A stretch of DNA of 64,000 nt from Pseudoalteromonas peptidolytica (GTDB lineage Bacteria > Pseudomonadota > Gammaproteobacteria > Enterobacterales > Alteromonadaceae): positions 1 to 64,000 of the forward strand of contig NZ_WEHZ01000025.1 in assembly GCF_012641745.1 (NCBI RefSeq), given 5' to 3'. The notes under the pieces are model-generated. The model searched no databases. It was not told the DNA's origin and saw only the letters and a program-made list of their open reading frames with translations. Positions 9,155-18,913 of the stretch are shown here, piece by piece. Numbering within the stretch: position 1 is the first letter of the stretch; every line of letters starts with the position of its first letter. The position numbers were made by a program, and so were the translations under genes.

Positions 9155-11946
9155 TATATATTCACCTCTTCTTTAGGCGCATTTGCCGTTACTTTTCCTA
9201 GGCTTGCCAAAATCATTAATGTTGCACCAACCACTGTTATGTAAACACCGAGGTCAAACGCAATCGCGCTGGCAAGTTCAGTTTTACCAACCAGAGGTAT
9301 ATCAAAATAATCAAACCAAGATGTTAAGAATGGGCGGTCAAAGAACCAACTCCCCACACCAGTTGCGAGTGAAATAGCGATACCCGTTGCGATAATCTTT
9401 CGATAATTCACATCAAAGCGCTCAGCTATCCAATTTGAGCCATGTGCAATGTACTGCAAAATAAAGGCTATTGCGGTAACAAGCCCTGCGATAAATCCAC
9501 CACCAGGCAGGTTGTGGCCACGCAAGAAAATATAAACCGACACAAGTAACGCAAGCGGCAATAGGCTTTGTGAGATACTTGCTAGCAATAAAGGATACTT
9601 CTCTTTAGCCCAAGGCCTACCCTCACTATCGCTACCAGGCATAAATAGTGGAAGATTAATAAGCAATTTATAAATGCCAAGTGCCGCGATACCTAGTACT
9701 GTAATTTCGCCCAGCGTATCAAAACCACGGAAGTCCACTAAGATGACGTTAACAACATTCGTACCGCCACCGCCTACTTTCGCGTTTGCGATAAAGAACT
9801 CTGAAATACTATCCAGAGGCCTTGTGATCAACGCATAACTAATGCTCCCGATGATCACACCAATGGCTGAAGCTATCCCTAAATCACGTAACACTCGAAT
9901 AGAGCTAGACTCTTTTGGCGTCCTTTGTGGTAAGAAGAATAACGCCAGCATTAGTAGAATTATAGTTACGACCTCTACTGTTAACTGAGTTAAGGCTAGA
10001 TCAGGAGCTGAGAAACGCGTAAAGGCAACCGATACCATTAAACCAACGACAGAAATCATTAATAGTGCGACCATACGAGTACGGTGCCAAATCACGGTTC
10101 CTATCGCACCAATCATTAATAACCCTGCACCAATCGCATTGTGAACATCAATGGGCGTTGGCTCCATATTTCCAACCAGCTGCGACATTTCAAATAATGG
10201 CCAACCAGCACTTACTAGCACTACAATGAACATCAGCATTAAGTAACGTTGAAGTGAGCCATTTTCAATTGCGTTGATGCGTGCACGGCTCCATGAAACG
10301 ATGTTGTACATGGTACGCTCAAAGACTTTTTTGGCATTCATCGGTGGCAGTGAAGCTTGGAATTGAAATAGATATTTACGTTGTGTGTAAATGAATAAGC
10401 CACCGCAAACAGCTAAGCCACTCATTAATAAAGGCAGATTAAAACCATGCCAGATTGCAATCTCAAACACGGGCGCGGCTTCGCCAAGTACAGCACTTGA
10501 TGCCGTTTTCAACATTCCGTCCACAACAAAATTTGGGAACATACCAACAATCAAGCACAATGCCACAAGTATTTCGATTGGAAAACGCATATACCTTGGC
10601 GCTTCATGTGGCTCTTTTGGTAAGTCAATAGGTTCACCGTTAAAGAAAACATCGTGAATAAACCGTGCTGAATATGCCACCGAAAACGCACCCGCAACTG
10701 TCGCCAAGATAGGTATCAACCAAGACATTGAACCAAGCAATTGCTGATGTAGCGTTTCAGCAAAGAACATCTCTTTGGATAGGAAGCCATTCAATAAAGG
10801 AACTCCCGCCATAGCCGATGCCGCAACCATCGCCAACGTCGCAGTATATGGCATAAATCGCCACATACCATTGAGCTTACGCATATCACGAGTACCAGTC
10901 TCGTGATCGATGATTCCGGTAGCCATAAATAGCGATGCTTTAAATGTCGCGTGATTAATGATGTGGAATACCGCTGCAACTGTTGCAAGCTCAGTGTCTA
11001 AGCCGAGCAACAAAGTGATTAAGCCCAGGTGGCTAATCGTTGAAAACGCCAGAAGGCCTTTTAGATCATGTTTAAATAACGCAATATAGGCACCAACGAG
11101 CAGCGTTGCTAAGCCAGTTAAGCCTACGAGAATAAACCACAGCTCTGTACCCGCTAGCGCAGGATAAAAACGTGCTAGTAAGAATATACCTGCTTTTACC
11201 ATAGTTGCAGAATGTAAATAGGCACTGACAGGTGTTGGCGCAGCCATCGCGTGTGGCAACCAAAAGTGAAATGGGAACTGCGCTGATTTTGTGAACGCAC
11301 CGAGTAACACAAGGATCAAAGCAACTTCATACAAAGCATGTGATTGAATAAGCTCTCTGCTGGACAAGATAACATCAAGGTTATAGCTTCCAACAATATC
11401 ACCGATGAGCATAAGGCCCGCAAGCAGTGCTAATCCGCCGCCGCCAGTAATCGCCAGTGCCATCTTCGCACCCTTACGCGCTTCAGATTTATGCCACCAA
11501 TAGCTAATAAGTAAAAATGAGCTAATACTGGTAAGCTCCCAAAAGAGCCACAACTGCAACACATTATTGGACATTACAATACCAAGCATAGCTGTCATAA
11601 AGAGCATCAGATAAGCATACAGCTTGGGCATTGAGTCGTTGGCGCTTAGGTAATATCTGGCATAAAAGATAACCAGCATACCAATACCTAAGATCATAAA
11701 GACAAACAACAGTGCCAAGCCATCGAGTCTGAAGGCAATGTTGATATCGAGAAGCGGAACCCATTCGAATGTCGATCGAATAGTTTCTCCTGCAAAAACA
11801 GCAGGCGCATGGTCAATAGCGAGTAAAAGTGCCAATGCTGGCGCTACTAAGGTTATAGCAGTTGACTGATTACGAGAGAGCTTTCCCGTGAATGCAGAGA
11901 TAAAACTGCCAATTAAGGATAGCAAGGGTATCCAAAATAAAGTCAT
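9154..11946 (-). CDS. mrpA: Mrp Na+/H+ antiporter subunit A fused to subunit B
   Basis: A 930-residue polytopic protein. Residues up to about 500 are NuoL-like ([38 protein letters not shown]). Further helices correspond to the extended MrpA C-terminus, with a [14 protein letters not shown] motif near 650. The last 150 residues or so are a complete MrpB domain with the hallmark [13 protein letters not shown]. Such A-B fusion and absence of a separate mrpB define the six-gene (group 2) Mrp operons of many marine and rhizobial bacteria. Role: secondary Na+(Li+, K+)/H+ exchange for alkali and salt tolerance. It is the first gene of the operon. Confidence 0.95.
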   Translation of the reverse strand: MTLFWIPLLSLIGSFISAFTGKLSRNQSTAITLVAPALALLLAIDHAPAVFAGETIRSTFEWVPLLDINIAFRLDGLALLFVFMILGIGMLVIFYARYYLSANDSMPKLYAYLMLFMTAMLGIVMSNNVLQLWLFWELTSISSFLLISYWWHKSEARKGAKMALAITGGGGLALLAGLMLIGDIVGSYNLDVILSSRELIQSHALYEVALILVLLGAFTKSAQFPFHFWLPHAMAAPTPVSAYLHSATMVKAGIFLLARFYPALAGTELWFILVGLTGLATLLVGAYIALFKHDLKGLLAFSTISHLGLITLLLGLDTELATVAAVFHIINHATFKASLFMATGIIDHETGTRDMRKLNGMWRFMPYTATLAMVAASAMAGVPLLNGFLSKEMFFAETLHQQLLGSMSWLIPILATVAGAFSVAYSARFIHDVFFNGEPIDLPKEPHEAPRYMRFPIEILVALCLIVGMFPNFVVDGMLKTASSAVLGEAAPVFEIAIWHGFNLPLLMSGLAVCGGLFIYTQRKYLFQFQASLPPMNAKKVFERTMYNIVSWSRARINAIENGSLQRYLMLMFIVVLVSAGWPLFEMSQLVGNMEPTPIDVHNAIGAGLLMIGAIGTVIWHRTRMVALLMISVVGLMVSVAFTRFSAPDLALTQLTVEVVTIILLMLALFFLPQRTPKESSSIRVLRDLGIASAIGVIIGSISYALITRPLDSISEFFIANAKVGGGGTNVVNVILVDFRGFDTLGEITVLGIAALGIYKLLINLPLFMPGSDSEGRPWAKEKYPLLLASISQSLLPLALLVSVYIFLRGHNLPGGGFIAGLVTAIAFILQYIAHGSNWIAERFDVNYRKIIATGIAISLATGVGSWFFDRPFLTSWFDYFDIPLVGKTELASAIAFDLGVYITVVGATLMILASLGKVTANAPKEEVNI

Positions 11947-12053
11947 AGATGAAACCTTTTATTTGCGTCGTTATGGCTCGTTTCGGTTAACATGCTGATG
12001 CGCCCTCCAAGTTGGAGCAATCGGTACACGTTCACCACACGTACATGAACCCT

Positions 12054-12083
12054 GTTATACTTGATTAGTGTTTGAGTTGTCTA
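12054..12083 (-). promoter_or_regulatory. Candidate promoter of the mrp operon
   Basis: On the minus strand there is TAGACA (12083-12078), an 18-bp spacer and TATAAC (12059-12054), about 110 bp upstream of mrpA. It is a moderate sigma70 match only. No other better candidate was seen in the intergenic region. Confidence 0.35.
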
Positions 12084-12149
12084 GGGTTTCACTTTCTAGC
12101 TGATGCTATTTTAGACAACCTTAACAAACTATTCAGAATAAATTCAAAA

Positions 12150-13277
12150 TTATTCGGCAGAATTAACCGCTAAGTTATCTTTGGAACGCTGTGAATTCAG
12201 CACTAAGAGCCATTTCTTACGGTAGGTTTCATTTAATTTGATTGATTGATATTCAAGTAAAGAATGTACTTTAGATGGCTTGTATGACGGCAATTTACCA
12301 TGCTCGCACGTGCGACTGGGCACCCAATTGTTTGGTGCTTGTTCACCAACGTAAAGATTTGGTGCCTTATGGCCTGAATTGGCGCATAACCATTTTGCCT
12401 TTTCAGTGGCGACAGGGTATTCATCCTCAAAACCGCTAAAGTGCATCAGCTCATGAATAAACGTGTTATAGGTACTATCAGGCGTTAAAGTCATCGTGTG
12501 ATGACGTACATTAGCTAAACCATCACGAGCCATTAATACCAGATGGTCATAATGTGCAAAAGTATCGCTATTTTGCAATTTACATGTCGCAAAGCCGCGG
12601 TATTTCTCGCAGTTTAACTTTTCAGCAACATAAATCGGTCTTGATAGGCAATATACTCCCCTCTTTGGCTCTGGCCTTAGCTCGAAAGCACGCTTTAGCA
12701 CCTGCAGATGATGCAGCCCCTTAAGATCACTGGCAATAAGTGCTAACGTAAACTGGCAAGATTGTGATCCCCATTGCATTTGAGAACTTAGTTGAAATGG
12801 CGCTAAAAGTGCACTTTGTGAAAATGAGCTAACTGGCTTACCGCGCCAAACTTGCAGCAAAGTAGTATATTCCTCGCTCAATGTGTAACGAGTCGACAGC
12901 GCTTGTAATGTGTCAAAAGCCCCCTGCTTCACGATGTCGTGCAGCAGTGCCTGTCGTTGTGTTTGACTAAAACGCCCCCAAGCATCTAACAGAAAAAGCT
13001 CCGCTTTAATCATTTGACTAGCATCAAGTATTCTTTTAAGACGCTCAAATTCCCAATTAGGCTGCTGCAATCTCGCGATTGTGTTGAGTAATTTATCCGT
13101 TGCATGTTCTGGTGCGAGCTTGAACCTTGAGGCAATCTGAAAGTAGCTGGTGGGATTCGCCACTATGAGGCCAGATTGCTGCTCAGGCGACAGGTGTGCA
13201 AAGTTAGGGCTGCTAGAAACAAGCAGCCCTAATAAAATTGTTGATAGAAGAAAGTTAACTAGCGTCTGGTTCTTCAT
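12150..13277 (-). CDS. Putative secreted zinc metalloprotease (M64-like motif)
   Basis: A 375-residue protein with an N-terminal hydrophobic segment (about 8-25), probably a signal peptide or anchor, placing the rest in the periplasm or outside. Near residues 272-284 it carries FIHELMHFSGFEDEY, an HExxH zinc site extended to HExxHxxGxxDEY, reminiscent of the IgA-peptidase M64 signature. Several cysteines flank this site. The N-terminal half (about 50-165) is helical and unassigned. The start overlaps the nlpI 3' end by 23 nt and has no clear Shine-Dalgarno sequence, which suggests translational coupling to nlpI. Substrate unknown; catalytic function is inferred only from the motif. Confidence 0.6.
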   Translation of the reverse strand: MKNQTLVNFLLSTILLGLLVSSSPNFAHLSPEQQSGLIVANPTSYFQIASRFKLAPEHATDKLLNTIARLQQPNWEFERLKRILDASQMIKAELFLLDAWGRFSQTQRQALLHDIVKQGAFDTLQALSTRYTLSEEYTTLLQVWRGKPVSSFSQSALLAPFQLSSQMQWGSQSCQFTLALIASDLKGLHHLQVLKRAFELRPEPKRGVYCLSRPIYVAEKLNCEKYRGFATCKLQNSDTFAHYDHLVLMARDGLANVRHHTMTLTPDSTYNTFIHELMHFSGFEDEYPVATEKAKWLCANSGHKAPNLYVGEQAPNNWVPSRTCEHGKLPSYKPSKVHSLLEYQSIKLNETYRKKWLLVLNSQRSKDNLAVNSAE

Positions 13278-14142
13278 CTAAGCGAGCAAGCAAGTCAAGC
13301 TCTAAACGAGCATATTTATGCTCAACAAACTCAAAAACATTAGTCGCAAGCGCAAGTTTGAAATAATTAATGGCTGAAGCGATATCTCCTGTCGCCTGAG
13401 CTTGCTTTGCCAAATAAAAATAGGCCTCACACAAACGTTGTGCATATTCTTCTTGTGTACTTACACCTTCAGCAATTTGCGCCAAAAACTGTGGCTCAGA
13501 CAAGGTGCCTAGATAAAGCTCCACGAGTTGAGAAGACCATTCATTTGGATCCAGTGACTCGCTATTCGCCGACAATGTTTGTTTTGCAAGCTCGGGATCC
13601 ACTTGAGACTGAGCTAAGTACAACCACATTATCCGATATGCGTCTTTGGGCGCCCGTGCTAAAAATGCCTTAAAGTCTTGTACTGCTAATGCTGGTCTTT
13701 CGCCATAATATAGTGCAATACCTCGATTCAGGTAGGCGTACTCATGCTGTTCATCAAGCTCCAACACCGCATCAAACATTTCGTAGGCACGACCATAGTT
13801 TTGCTCTAACGTCTGGTGAATACCCAAAAAGTTATACACCTCAGCCAAGTCGGGTTTAAGTTGCACTGCACGGTTAAAATCGATACGCGCAAGTGTCTGT
13901 AACCCTATGCTATCGTATAGCATGCCCCTGTTATAAAGTAGCTGAGCACGCTGTTCTACCGCCATATCAGGCTGTAACAGTAGCTCGTTGAATCGAGCAA
14001 TGGCAATTTCATTTCGAAAATTTGCCTGAAGTGGTACTGCAAGCGGAACATTTACAATGTTTTTAGTGGCCTCTGGCGGTGTGCTTTTACATCCAACCAG
14101 CCCTAATAGCATCAATGGCACAACTATATTCGCTAACTTCAT
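13255..14142 (-). CDS. nlpI: TPR lipoprotein NlpI
   Basis: Outer-membrane lipoprotein. In E. coli NlpI is an adaptor that brings the murein endopeptidase MepS to the protease Prc and so tunes peptidoglycan growth. A lipobox LVGC ends the short signal peptide, and about five TPR units follow. E. coli-like phrases include QRAQLLYNRGMLYDSIGL, AYEMFDAVLELD and AYLNRGIALYYG. The 295-residue length matches the family (294 in E. coli). The start at 14142 is chosen over 14154 because a GAGGAAGGA ribosome-binding sequence sits just before it. The position downstream of pnp is also conserved with enterics. Confidence 0.93.
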   Translation of the reverse strand: MKLANIVVPLMLLGLVGCKSTPPEATKNIVNVPLAVPLQANFRNEIAIARFNELLLQPDMAVEQRAQLLYNRGMLYDSIGLQTLARIDFNRAVQLKPDLAEVYNFLGIHQTLEQNYGRAYEMFDAVLELDEQHEYAYLNRGIALYYGERPALAVQDFKAFLARAPKDAYRIMWLYLAQSQVDPELAKQTLSANSESLDPNEWSSQLVELYLGTLSEPQFLAQIAEGVSTQEEYAQRLCEAYFYLAKQAQATGDIASAINYFKLALATNVFEFVEHKYARLELDLLARLDEEPDAS

Positions 14143-14479
14143 TTCCTTCCTCATTCAATGGCATTCGCCCGTTTAGAGTTGCTATATCGGTTTGCTTAAT
14201 TAAATTTTATATTTTAAAGCGATAAAATATTGCCAATAAAACCGCTTCCCAACTCAGCCAACGCCAAAGTATCTATGACCACATAAAAAAGCAATGGCGT
14301 TGCAACCTAATTACTCACTAAAAGCTCCTTTCACTCTGCTGACGTAAGCTCTCTCAAAGTGAGCGACTATTAAGCAAAATAGCATTACTAAATCACCAAT
14401 ATTACCTATTATACGATTTAGCTGTAACCTCTATAGACTAGGTAAAGTCTGTTTTGTTTCATTATTTTATATTAATTTG
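14143..14479. other. Intergenic region upstream of nlpI
   Basis: AT-rich and with no credible open reading frame. It contains the presumed nlpI promoter on the minus strand, though I cannot point to a clear hexamer pair. The remaining part toward pnp is repeat DNA, listed next. Confidence 0.5.
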
Positions 14480-14690
14480 CTTAATTAAGTGAGCTATTTT
14501 GAGGTGCAAGATCCATGTCGATAACATCGTTACCACCACTTATACCGGCAAGGTGCACTCACTATTATACCTATGATCTTAATTAAGAGGTCTATCTTGA
14601 GGCGAGAAAATCTCGTCAATCAGTAGGCAAAAATTTTGCTATTTAGTTGTTCTAAATAAGAAATTTTTAACGCTGTTAACGTCATCTGCG
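14480..14690. repeat. Compound copy of a dispersed intergenic repeat
   Basis: Two partial units lie in tandem. A first unit at about 14480-14570 has CTTAATTAAGTGAGCTATTTTGAG-type sequence. A second at about 14575-14690 carries TTAATTAAG, TTGAGGCGAG, GGCAAAAATTTTGCTATTTAG and GTTAACGTCA. The same words in the same order occur at 62395-62607, and weaker versions occur at 26662-26837 and 34752-34880. It looks like one repeat that inserted beside or within another. Non-coding. Confidence 0.7.
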
Positions 14691-14697
14691 CGTAAAA

Positions 14698-14719
14698 AAA
14701 GGGGCCATTCAGCCCCTTT
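14698..14719 (-). terminator. Rho-independent terminator after pnp
   Basis: An 8-bp stem AAAGGGGC/GCCCCTTT with a 6-nt loop. On the minus strand it is followed by a run of seven T. It lies about 35 bp after the pnp stop and separates pnp from nlpI. Confidence 0.85.
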
Positions 14720-14753
14720 GCACTTCTAATCTACGTAAAAAGTAATGTTTAAA

Positions 14754-16880
14754 TTACTCTGCGCCTTCTTCTTTTGGCTGCTCAGCATTAGACTCTAGTG
14801 CTTCTTTGATACTTAAACGTACACGACCTTGACGATCTACCTCTAGTACCTTAACTTTTACTTCTTGGCCTACAGTTAAGTGATCAGACACGTTATTTAC
14901 ACGCTCTGTGCTGATCTGTGAGATGTGTACTAAGCCATCTTTGCCAGGGAGTACATTAACGAATGCGCCAAAGTCAACGATACGGATAACTTTACCAGTG
15001 TAAAGGGTACCTACTTCAAGTTCAGCTGTAAGGGCTTCGATACGTGAGATAGCTGCTTTTGCGCTATTACCATTCGTTGCAGCGATCTTGATTGTACCGT
15101 CGTCTTCAATTTCAATCGTTGTGTCTGTTTCTTCAGTAAGCTGACGAATTGTCGCACCACCTTTACCGATAACTTCAGCAATCTTCTTCGCTGGGATCTT
15201 CATCGTGTAGATACGTGGAGCAAATTCAGATAACTCTTCTGAAGGCGCAGCAATCGCTTGATCCATCACACCTAGGATGTGTAGTCGAGCCGCTTTCGCT
15301 TGGCGAAGTGCGATTTGCATGATTTCTTTGGTGATACCTTCGATCTTGATATCCATTTGTAGTGCAGTTACACCATTTGCTGTACCCGCTACTTTAAAGT
15401 CCATATCACCTAAGTGATCTTCGTCACCAAGGATGTCAGAAAGTACAACGAAATCTTCGCCTTCTTTTACTAGACCCATCGCGATACCAGCAACTGACGC
15501 TTTAACTGGAACACCCGCATTCATCAGCGCAAGTGAAGTACCACATACTGATGCCATTGAAGATGAACCGTTTGATTCAGTGATCTCAGATACTACACGT
15601 ACTGAGTATGGGAACTCAGCTAGAGTTGGCATCACTGCCGCAATACCACGCTTAGCTAGATTACCGTGGCCGATTTCGCGACGCTTAGGAGAGCCTACAA
15701 AACCCGTTTCACCTACACAAAATGGAGGGAAATTATAGTGCAGCATGAAGTGATGCTTGTGAGTACCTGTTAGGTCATCTAGCATCTGCGCGTCACGCTC
15801 AGTACCAAGAGTTGCTGTTACAAGTGCCTGAGTTTCACCACGAGTAAAGATTGCAGAACCGTGAGTACGTGGCAGTACACCTGTCATTACGTCTAGTGCA
15901 CGAACCATGTCTGGTTCACGACCGTCGATACGTTTTTCGCCAGCGATGATGCGGCTACGTACAATTTTCTTCTCAAGTGAGCTGAATTCTTTTCCTACCA
16001 CTTGCTCATCTAGTGACTCGCCTTCAGCAACTTCAGCGCCTAGTTTTTCAATAACTTCTGCTTTTGCTTCAGAAAGTGCTTCTTTACGTGCAACTTTGTC
16101 AGTAATACGGTAAGCATCACCTACTTTTTGTTCAGCGATAGCCGCAACTTTTTCGGTAAGTGTTAGGTCTTTTTCAGGTGCAGTCCAATCCCATGCAGCT
16201 TTACCAGCTTCAGCGCGGAATTCTTCGATTGCTTTGATGATAGCTTGTGATTGCTCGTGACCGTATACAACAGCGCCAAGCATTTCTTCTTCAGTCAGTA
16301 CTTCAGCTTCTGATTCAACCATTAATACTGCGTTTTCAGTACCAGCAACAACCAAGTCAAGCTTACTTGTCTCTAGCTCTTTAAGAGTTGGGTTTAGTAC
16401 ATATTGACCGTCGATGAAACCAACGCGCGCTGCACCTAGAGGACCATTAAATGGAATACCCGAGATAGCAAGTGCTGCCGACGTACCAATTAACGCAACG
16501 ATATCTGGTTGAATTTCAGGGTTTACAGAAACCACTGTCGCGATAACCTGAACTTCGTTTACGAAGCCGTCTGGGAATAGAGGACGAATTGGACGGTCGA
16601 TAAGACGAGCAGTTAGTGTCTCACCGTCTGAAGGACGACCTTCACGCTTCAAAAAGCCGCCAGGGATACGACCCGCAGCATACATTTTTTCTTGGTAGTT
16701 AACAGTCAGTGGGAAAAAGTCTTGACCCGGTGCTGCTTCTCTTTTACCAACTACAGTAACGAGTACTGAAGTATCGCCAATGCTTGCAAGTACTGCGCCG
16801 TCAGCTTGACGCGCGATAGCACCTGTCTCTAGTGTCACCGTGTGTTGACCTAGTTGAAATTCTTTAATAATTGCTTGCAC
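14754..16880 (-). CDS. pnp: Polyribonucleotide nucleotidyltransferase (PNPase)
   Basis: Phosphate-dependent 3'-5' exoribonuclease and degradosome component. The 708-residue protein contains two RNase PH-like cores, the first starting near residue 10 and the second with [18 protein letters not shown] near 340. The helical domain lies between them, and a KH domain ([20 protein letters not shown], about 555) and an S1 domain ([20 protein letters not shown], about 625) close the protein. The catalytic-core phrase [19 protein letters not shown] is intact. It lies downstream of rpsO with its own leader (16881-17040) holding small hairpins, such as CGTTTAAAA/TTTTTAAACG near 16990-17011. In E. coli this leader is cut by RNase III for autoregulation. 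Confidence 0.98.
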   Translation of the reverse strand: MQAIIKEFQLGQHTVTLETGAIARQADGAVLASIGDTSVLVTVVGKREAAPGQDFFPLTVNYQEKMYAAGRIPGGFLKREGRPSDGETLTARLIDRPIRPLFPDGFVNEVQVIATVVSVNPEIQPDIVALIGTSAALAISGIPFNGPLGAARVGFIDGQYVLNPTLKELETSKLDLVVAGTENAVLMVESEAEVLTEEEMLGAVVYGHEQSQAIIKAIEEFRAEAGKAAWDWTAPEKDLTLTEKVAAIAEQKVGDAYRITDKVARKEALSEAKAEVIEKLGAEVAEGESLDEQVVGKEFSSLEKKIVRSRIIAGEKRIDGREPDMVRALDVMTGVLPRTHGSAIFTRGETQALVTATLGTERDAQMLDDLTGTHKHHFMLHYNFPPFCVGETGFVGSPKRREIGHGNLAKRGIAAVMPTLAEFPYSVRVVSEITESNGSSSMASVCGTSLALMNAGVPVKASVAGIAMGLVKEGEDFVVLSDILGDEDHLGDMDFKVAGTANGVTALQMDIKIEGITKEIMQIALRQAKAARLHILGVMDQAIAAPSEELSEFAPRIYTMKIPAKKIAEVIGKGGATIRQLTEETDTTIEIEDDGTIKIAATNGNSAKAAISRIEALTAELEVGTLYTGKVIRIVDFGAFVNVLPGKDGLVHISQISTERVNNVSDHLTVGQEVKVKVLEVDRQGRVRLSIKEALESNAEQPKEEGAE

Positions 16881-17040
16881 AATATTTTCCTTACTAAATT
16901 GTTTTCAACGCCAACAGGGACCAATCACAGTCTTAAATAAACTCATCATAATTTACTTAAGCACTACAATTGGCAGACCAATTGACGCTCGTTTAAAAGT
17001 ATTTTTAAACGGCTGTAAGTATACTGATAGAACAGCCACA

Positions 17041-17068
17041 AAAAAAGGGGCTAATTAGCCCCTTTTTT
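17041..17068. terminator. Rho-independent terminator between rpsO and pnp
   Basis: The palindrome GGGGCTAATTAGCCCC (17047-17062) is flanked by A6 and T6, so it is bidirectional. As in E. coli, read-through from rpsO into pnp is likely to be partial. Confidence 0.85.
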
Positions 17069-17104
17069 GCTGTTGGACAAATTTCCAACAAGAAATCAAA
17101 AATA

Positions 17105-17374
17105 TTAGCGACGTAGGCCAAGCTCTTTGATTAGTGCAGCATAACGCTCAACGTTCTTACCTTTTAGGTAATCAAGAAGGTTACGACGCTGGCTAACTTT
17201 ACGTAGAAGACCACGACGTGAGTGGAAATCTTGTTTGTGGTTAGCGAAGTGACCTTGTAGCTTGTTGATGTCAGCAGTTAGAAGTGCAACTTGTACTTCT
17301 GGTGAACCTGTATCACCTTCTGCACGTGCGAACTTTGCTACGATTTCTGCTTTTTCTTGATTGCTTAGTGACAT
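17105..17374 (-). CDS. rpsO: 30S ribosomal protein S15
   Basis: Primary 16S-binding protein of the small subunit. The 89 residues match the family's full length, with the typical [18 protein letters not shown] and [17 protein letters not shown] segments. In E. coli S15 represses its own translation by binding a pseudoknot in its leader; I did not resolve such a fold here. It is preceded by its own promoter and followed by a terminator and pnp. Confidence 0.98.
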   Translation of the reverse strand: MSLSNQEKAEIVAKFARAEGDTGSPEVQVALLTADINKLQGHFANHKQDFHSRRGLLRKVSQRRNLLDYLKGKNVERYAALIKELGLRR

Positions 17375-17442
17375 AATAACTCCAAAATAAGTTTAGTAAT
17401 GCTTTAGCCGATCACTAATTCAGCCAAAGCGGAAGCTGGCGG

Positions 17443-17451
17443 ATTATATCA
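17443..17451 (-). promoter_or_regulatory. Extended -10 promoter of rpsO
   Basis: On the minus strand the sequence reads TGATATAAT, an extended -10 element, about 70 bp before the rpsO ATG and just after the truB end. The -35 region is weak. Its position matches the internal rpsO promoter known from enterics. Confidence 0.5.
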
Positions 17452-17482
17452 GTATAAACTTCCATTGCATAGGGGAATGTTA

Positions 17483-18427
17483 CTATGATTCTGTTTGAGC
17501 CGAAGACAGCGCCCGTTTTGCTTTCAATAACCCTTGTGGATTGCGTTCACCAATGCCAACAAATTTACCATCGGCAACTACTTTTACAATGCCATCAGGT
17601 AAGTTAGCGACTGTAACCGTTTGTCCGTGACCAAAAGCAATACCTTGTTCAGCGGTAATATCAACAACCGGCAGATCAACCAAAGCCGTATCCATTGGCA
17701 GTAATAATTCATCCAAATAGGTTGAAGGTGCTACCTCTTGTGCTCTAGCTTTCTCAAGTAAGGCTTCCAACTCAACTAAAGTAATCATTTTATCACTAGG
17801 ATAATGACCAACCTCGCTGCGATGCAGCATAATAACATGGGCACCACACCCAAGCTTTTCTCCTAAATCATCGACAATAGTACGAATATAAGTGCCTTTA
17901 GAGACATGTACTGTCATTTGGATTTGTTGAGTTTGCTCGTCGTATTCATCTAACGTAAAGCGATAGACATTAATCTTGCGGCATTTTCGCGGAACTTCAA
18001 TACCTTCTCGGGCGTATTTGTATAGCGGTTGGCCCTGATATTTGAGCGCCGAATACATTGAAGGGTACTGATCAGATTCCCCCAAGAAACTGGCAATCTC
18101 TCGTTCTAGCTGTTCAAGCGTTATGTCCACTGGCCGCGTTTCAACAATCTCACCATCAGAATCTGATGTCGTTGTGCGTTCACCCAATTGTGCTCTCACT
18201 ACATACGTTTTATCGGTATCTAGTAAAAACTGAGTGAACTTAGTTGCTTCACCAAAGCAAATTGGCAACATACCGGTTGCCAAAGGATCCAAAGCGCCGG
18301 TGTGACCCGCTTTTTGTGCAAAGAAAATGCCCTTCGCTTGCTGTAACGCTTTATTGGAGGAAATGCCTTGCGGTTTATTTAATAACAGGATGCCGTCAAT
18401 CGCACGGCCTTTGGTGCGACGCGCCAT
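17483..18427 (-). CDS. truB: tRNA pseudouridine(55) synthase TruB
   Basis: Makes the universal pseudouridine-55 of the tRNA T-loop. The 314-residue protein has the catalytic motif [14 protein letters not shown], with the Asp nucleophile near residue 48. Further TruB motifs are [20 protein letters not shown] and [14 protein letters not shown], and a C-terminal PUA-like segment closes it. The start codon overlaps the rbfA stop (TAATG), so translation is coupled. Confidence 0.97.
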   Translation of the reverse strand: MARRTKGRAIDGILLLNKPQGISSNKALQQAKGIFFAQKAGHTGALDPLATGMLPICFGEATKFTQFLLDTDKTYVVRAQLGERTTTSDSDGEIVETRPVDITLEQLEREIASFLGESDQYPSMYSALKYQGQPLYKYAREGIEVPRKCRKINVYRFTLDEYDEQTQQIQMTVHVSKGTYIRTIVDDLGEKLGCGAHVIMLHRSEVGHYPSDKMITLVELEALLEKARAQEVAPSTYLDELLLPMDTALVDLPVVDITAEQGIAFGHGQTVTVANLPDGIVKVVADGKFVGIGERNPQGLLKAKRALSSAQTES

Positions 18428-18831
18428 TATTCTTCCTCTTGGTCTTTATCTCCAGACTCCGGACCACGCTTTGCGTTGTCTTCTCTGATCACAGAGTCAA
18501 CCAAGTTAGAAATACGCATACCTTCCATTAACGAGTTATCGATAACGAATTTCAGCTCCGGCATGATACGAGCACGAATACGCTTGCCTAACAGTGAACG
18601 AATATAACCAGTTGCTTCATTCAAAATCGCAACGCTTTGTTTCGTTTTGTCTTCATCATTGGTATTTAATACAGTAATAAATACTTTTGCATAGGACAGG
18701 TCACGGGATACTTCAACAGCTGATACTGTTACCATGCCCAGTCTTGGATCTTTAATTTCGCGTTGTAATATCACCGCAATTTCTTTTTGAATCTGCTGTG
18801 CGACGCGATCTGTACGAGAAAATTCTCTCAT
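18427..18831 (-). CDS. rbfA: 30S ribosome-binding factor RbfA
   Basis: KH-fold assembly factor for the late maturation of the 16S 5' end and for cold adaptation. The 134-residue protein contains [20 protein letters not shown] and [14 protein letters not shown], both diagnostic. The start at 18831 is preferred over the upstream GTG at 18840. It restores the E. coli N-terminus (M-x-EF-x-R) and leaves a GTGGTG sequence as ribosome-binding site. The C-terminal tail is acidic. Confidence 0.96.
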   Translation of the reverse strand: MREFSRTDRVAQQIQKEIAVILQREIKDPRLGMVTVSAVEVSRDLSYAKVFITVLNTNDEDKTKQSVAILNEATGYIRSLLGKRIRARIMPELKFVIDNSLMEGMRISNLVDSVIREDNAKRGPESGDKDQEEE

Positions 18832-18913
18832 TTTCACCACTTAAAATTTCAAAATCTATGAGATCACAAATGGGGGCTAGTGCCCCCATCTCAAGTATTT
18901 TAATAACTTACAA

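Noticed and set aside
9154-11946. MrpA-MrpB fusion as a novelty
   Set aside because: Fused A-B subunits are the normal state of six-gene Mrp/Pha operons in many Gram-negatives.
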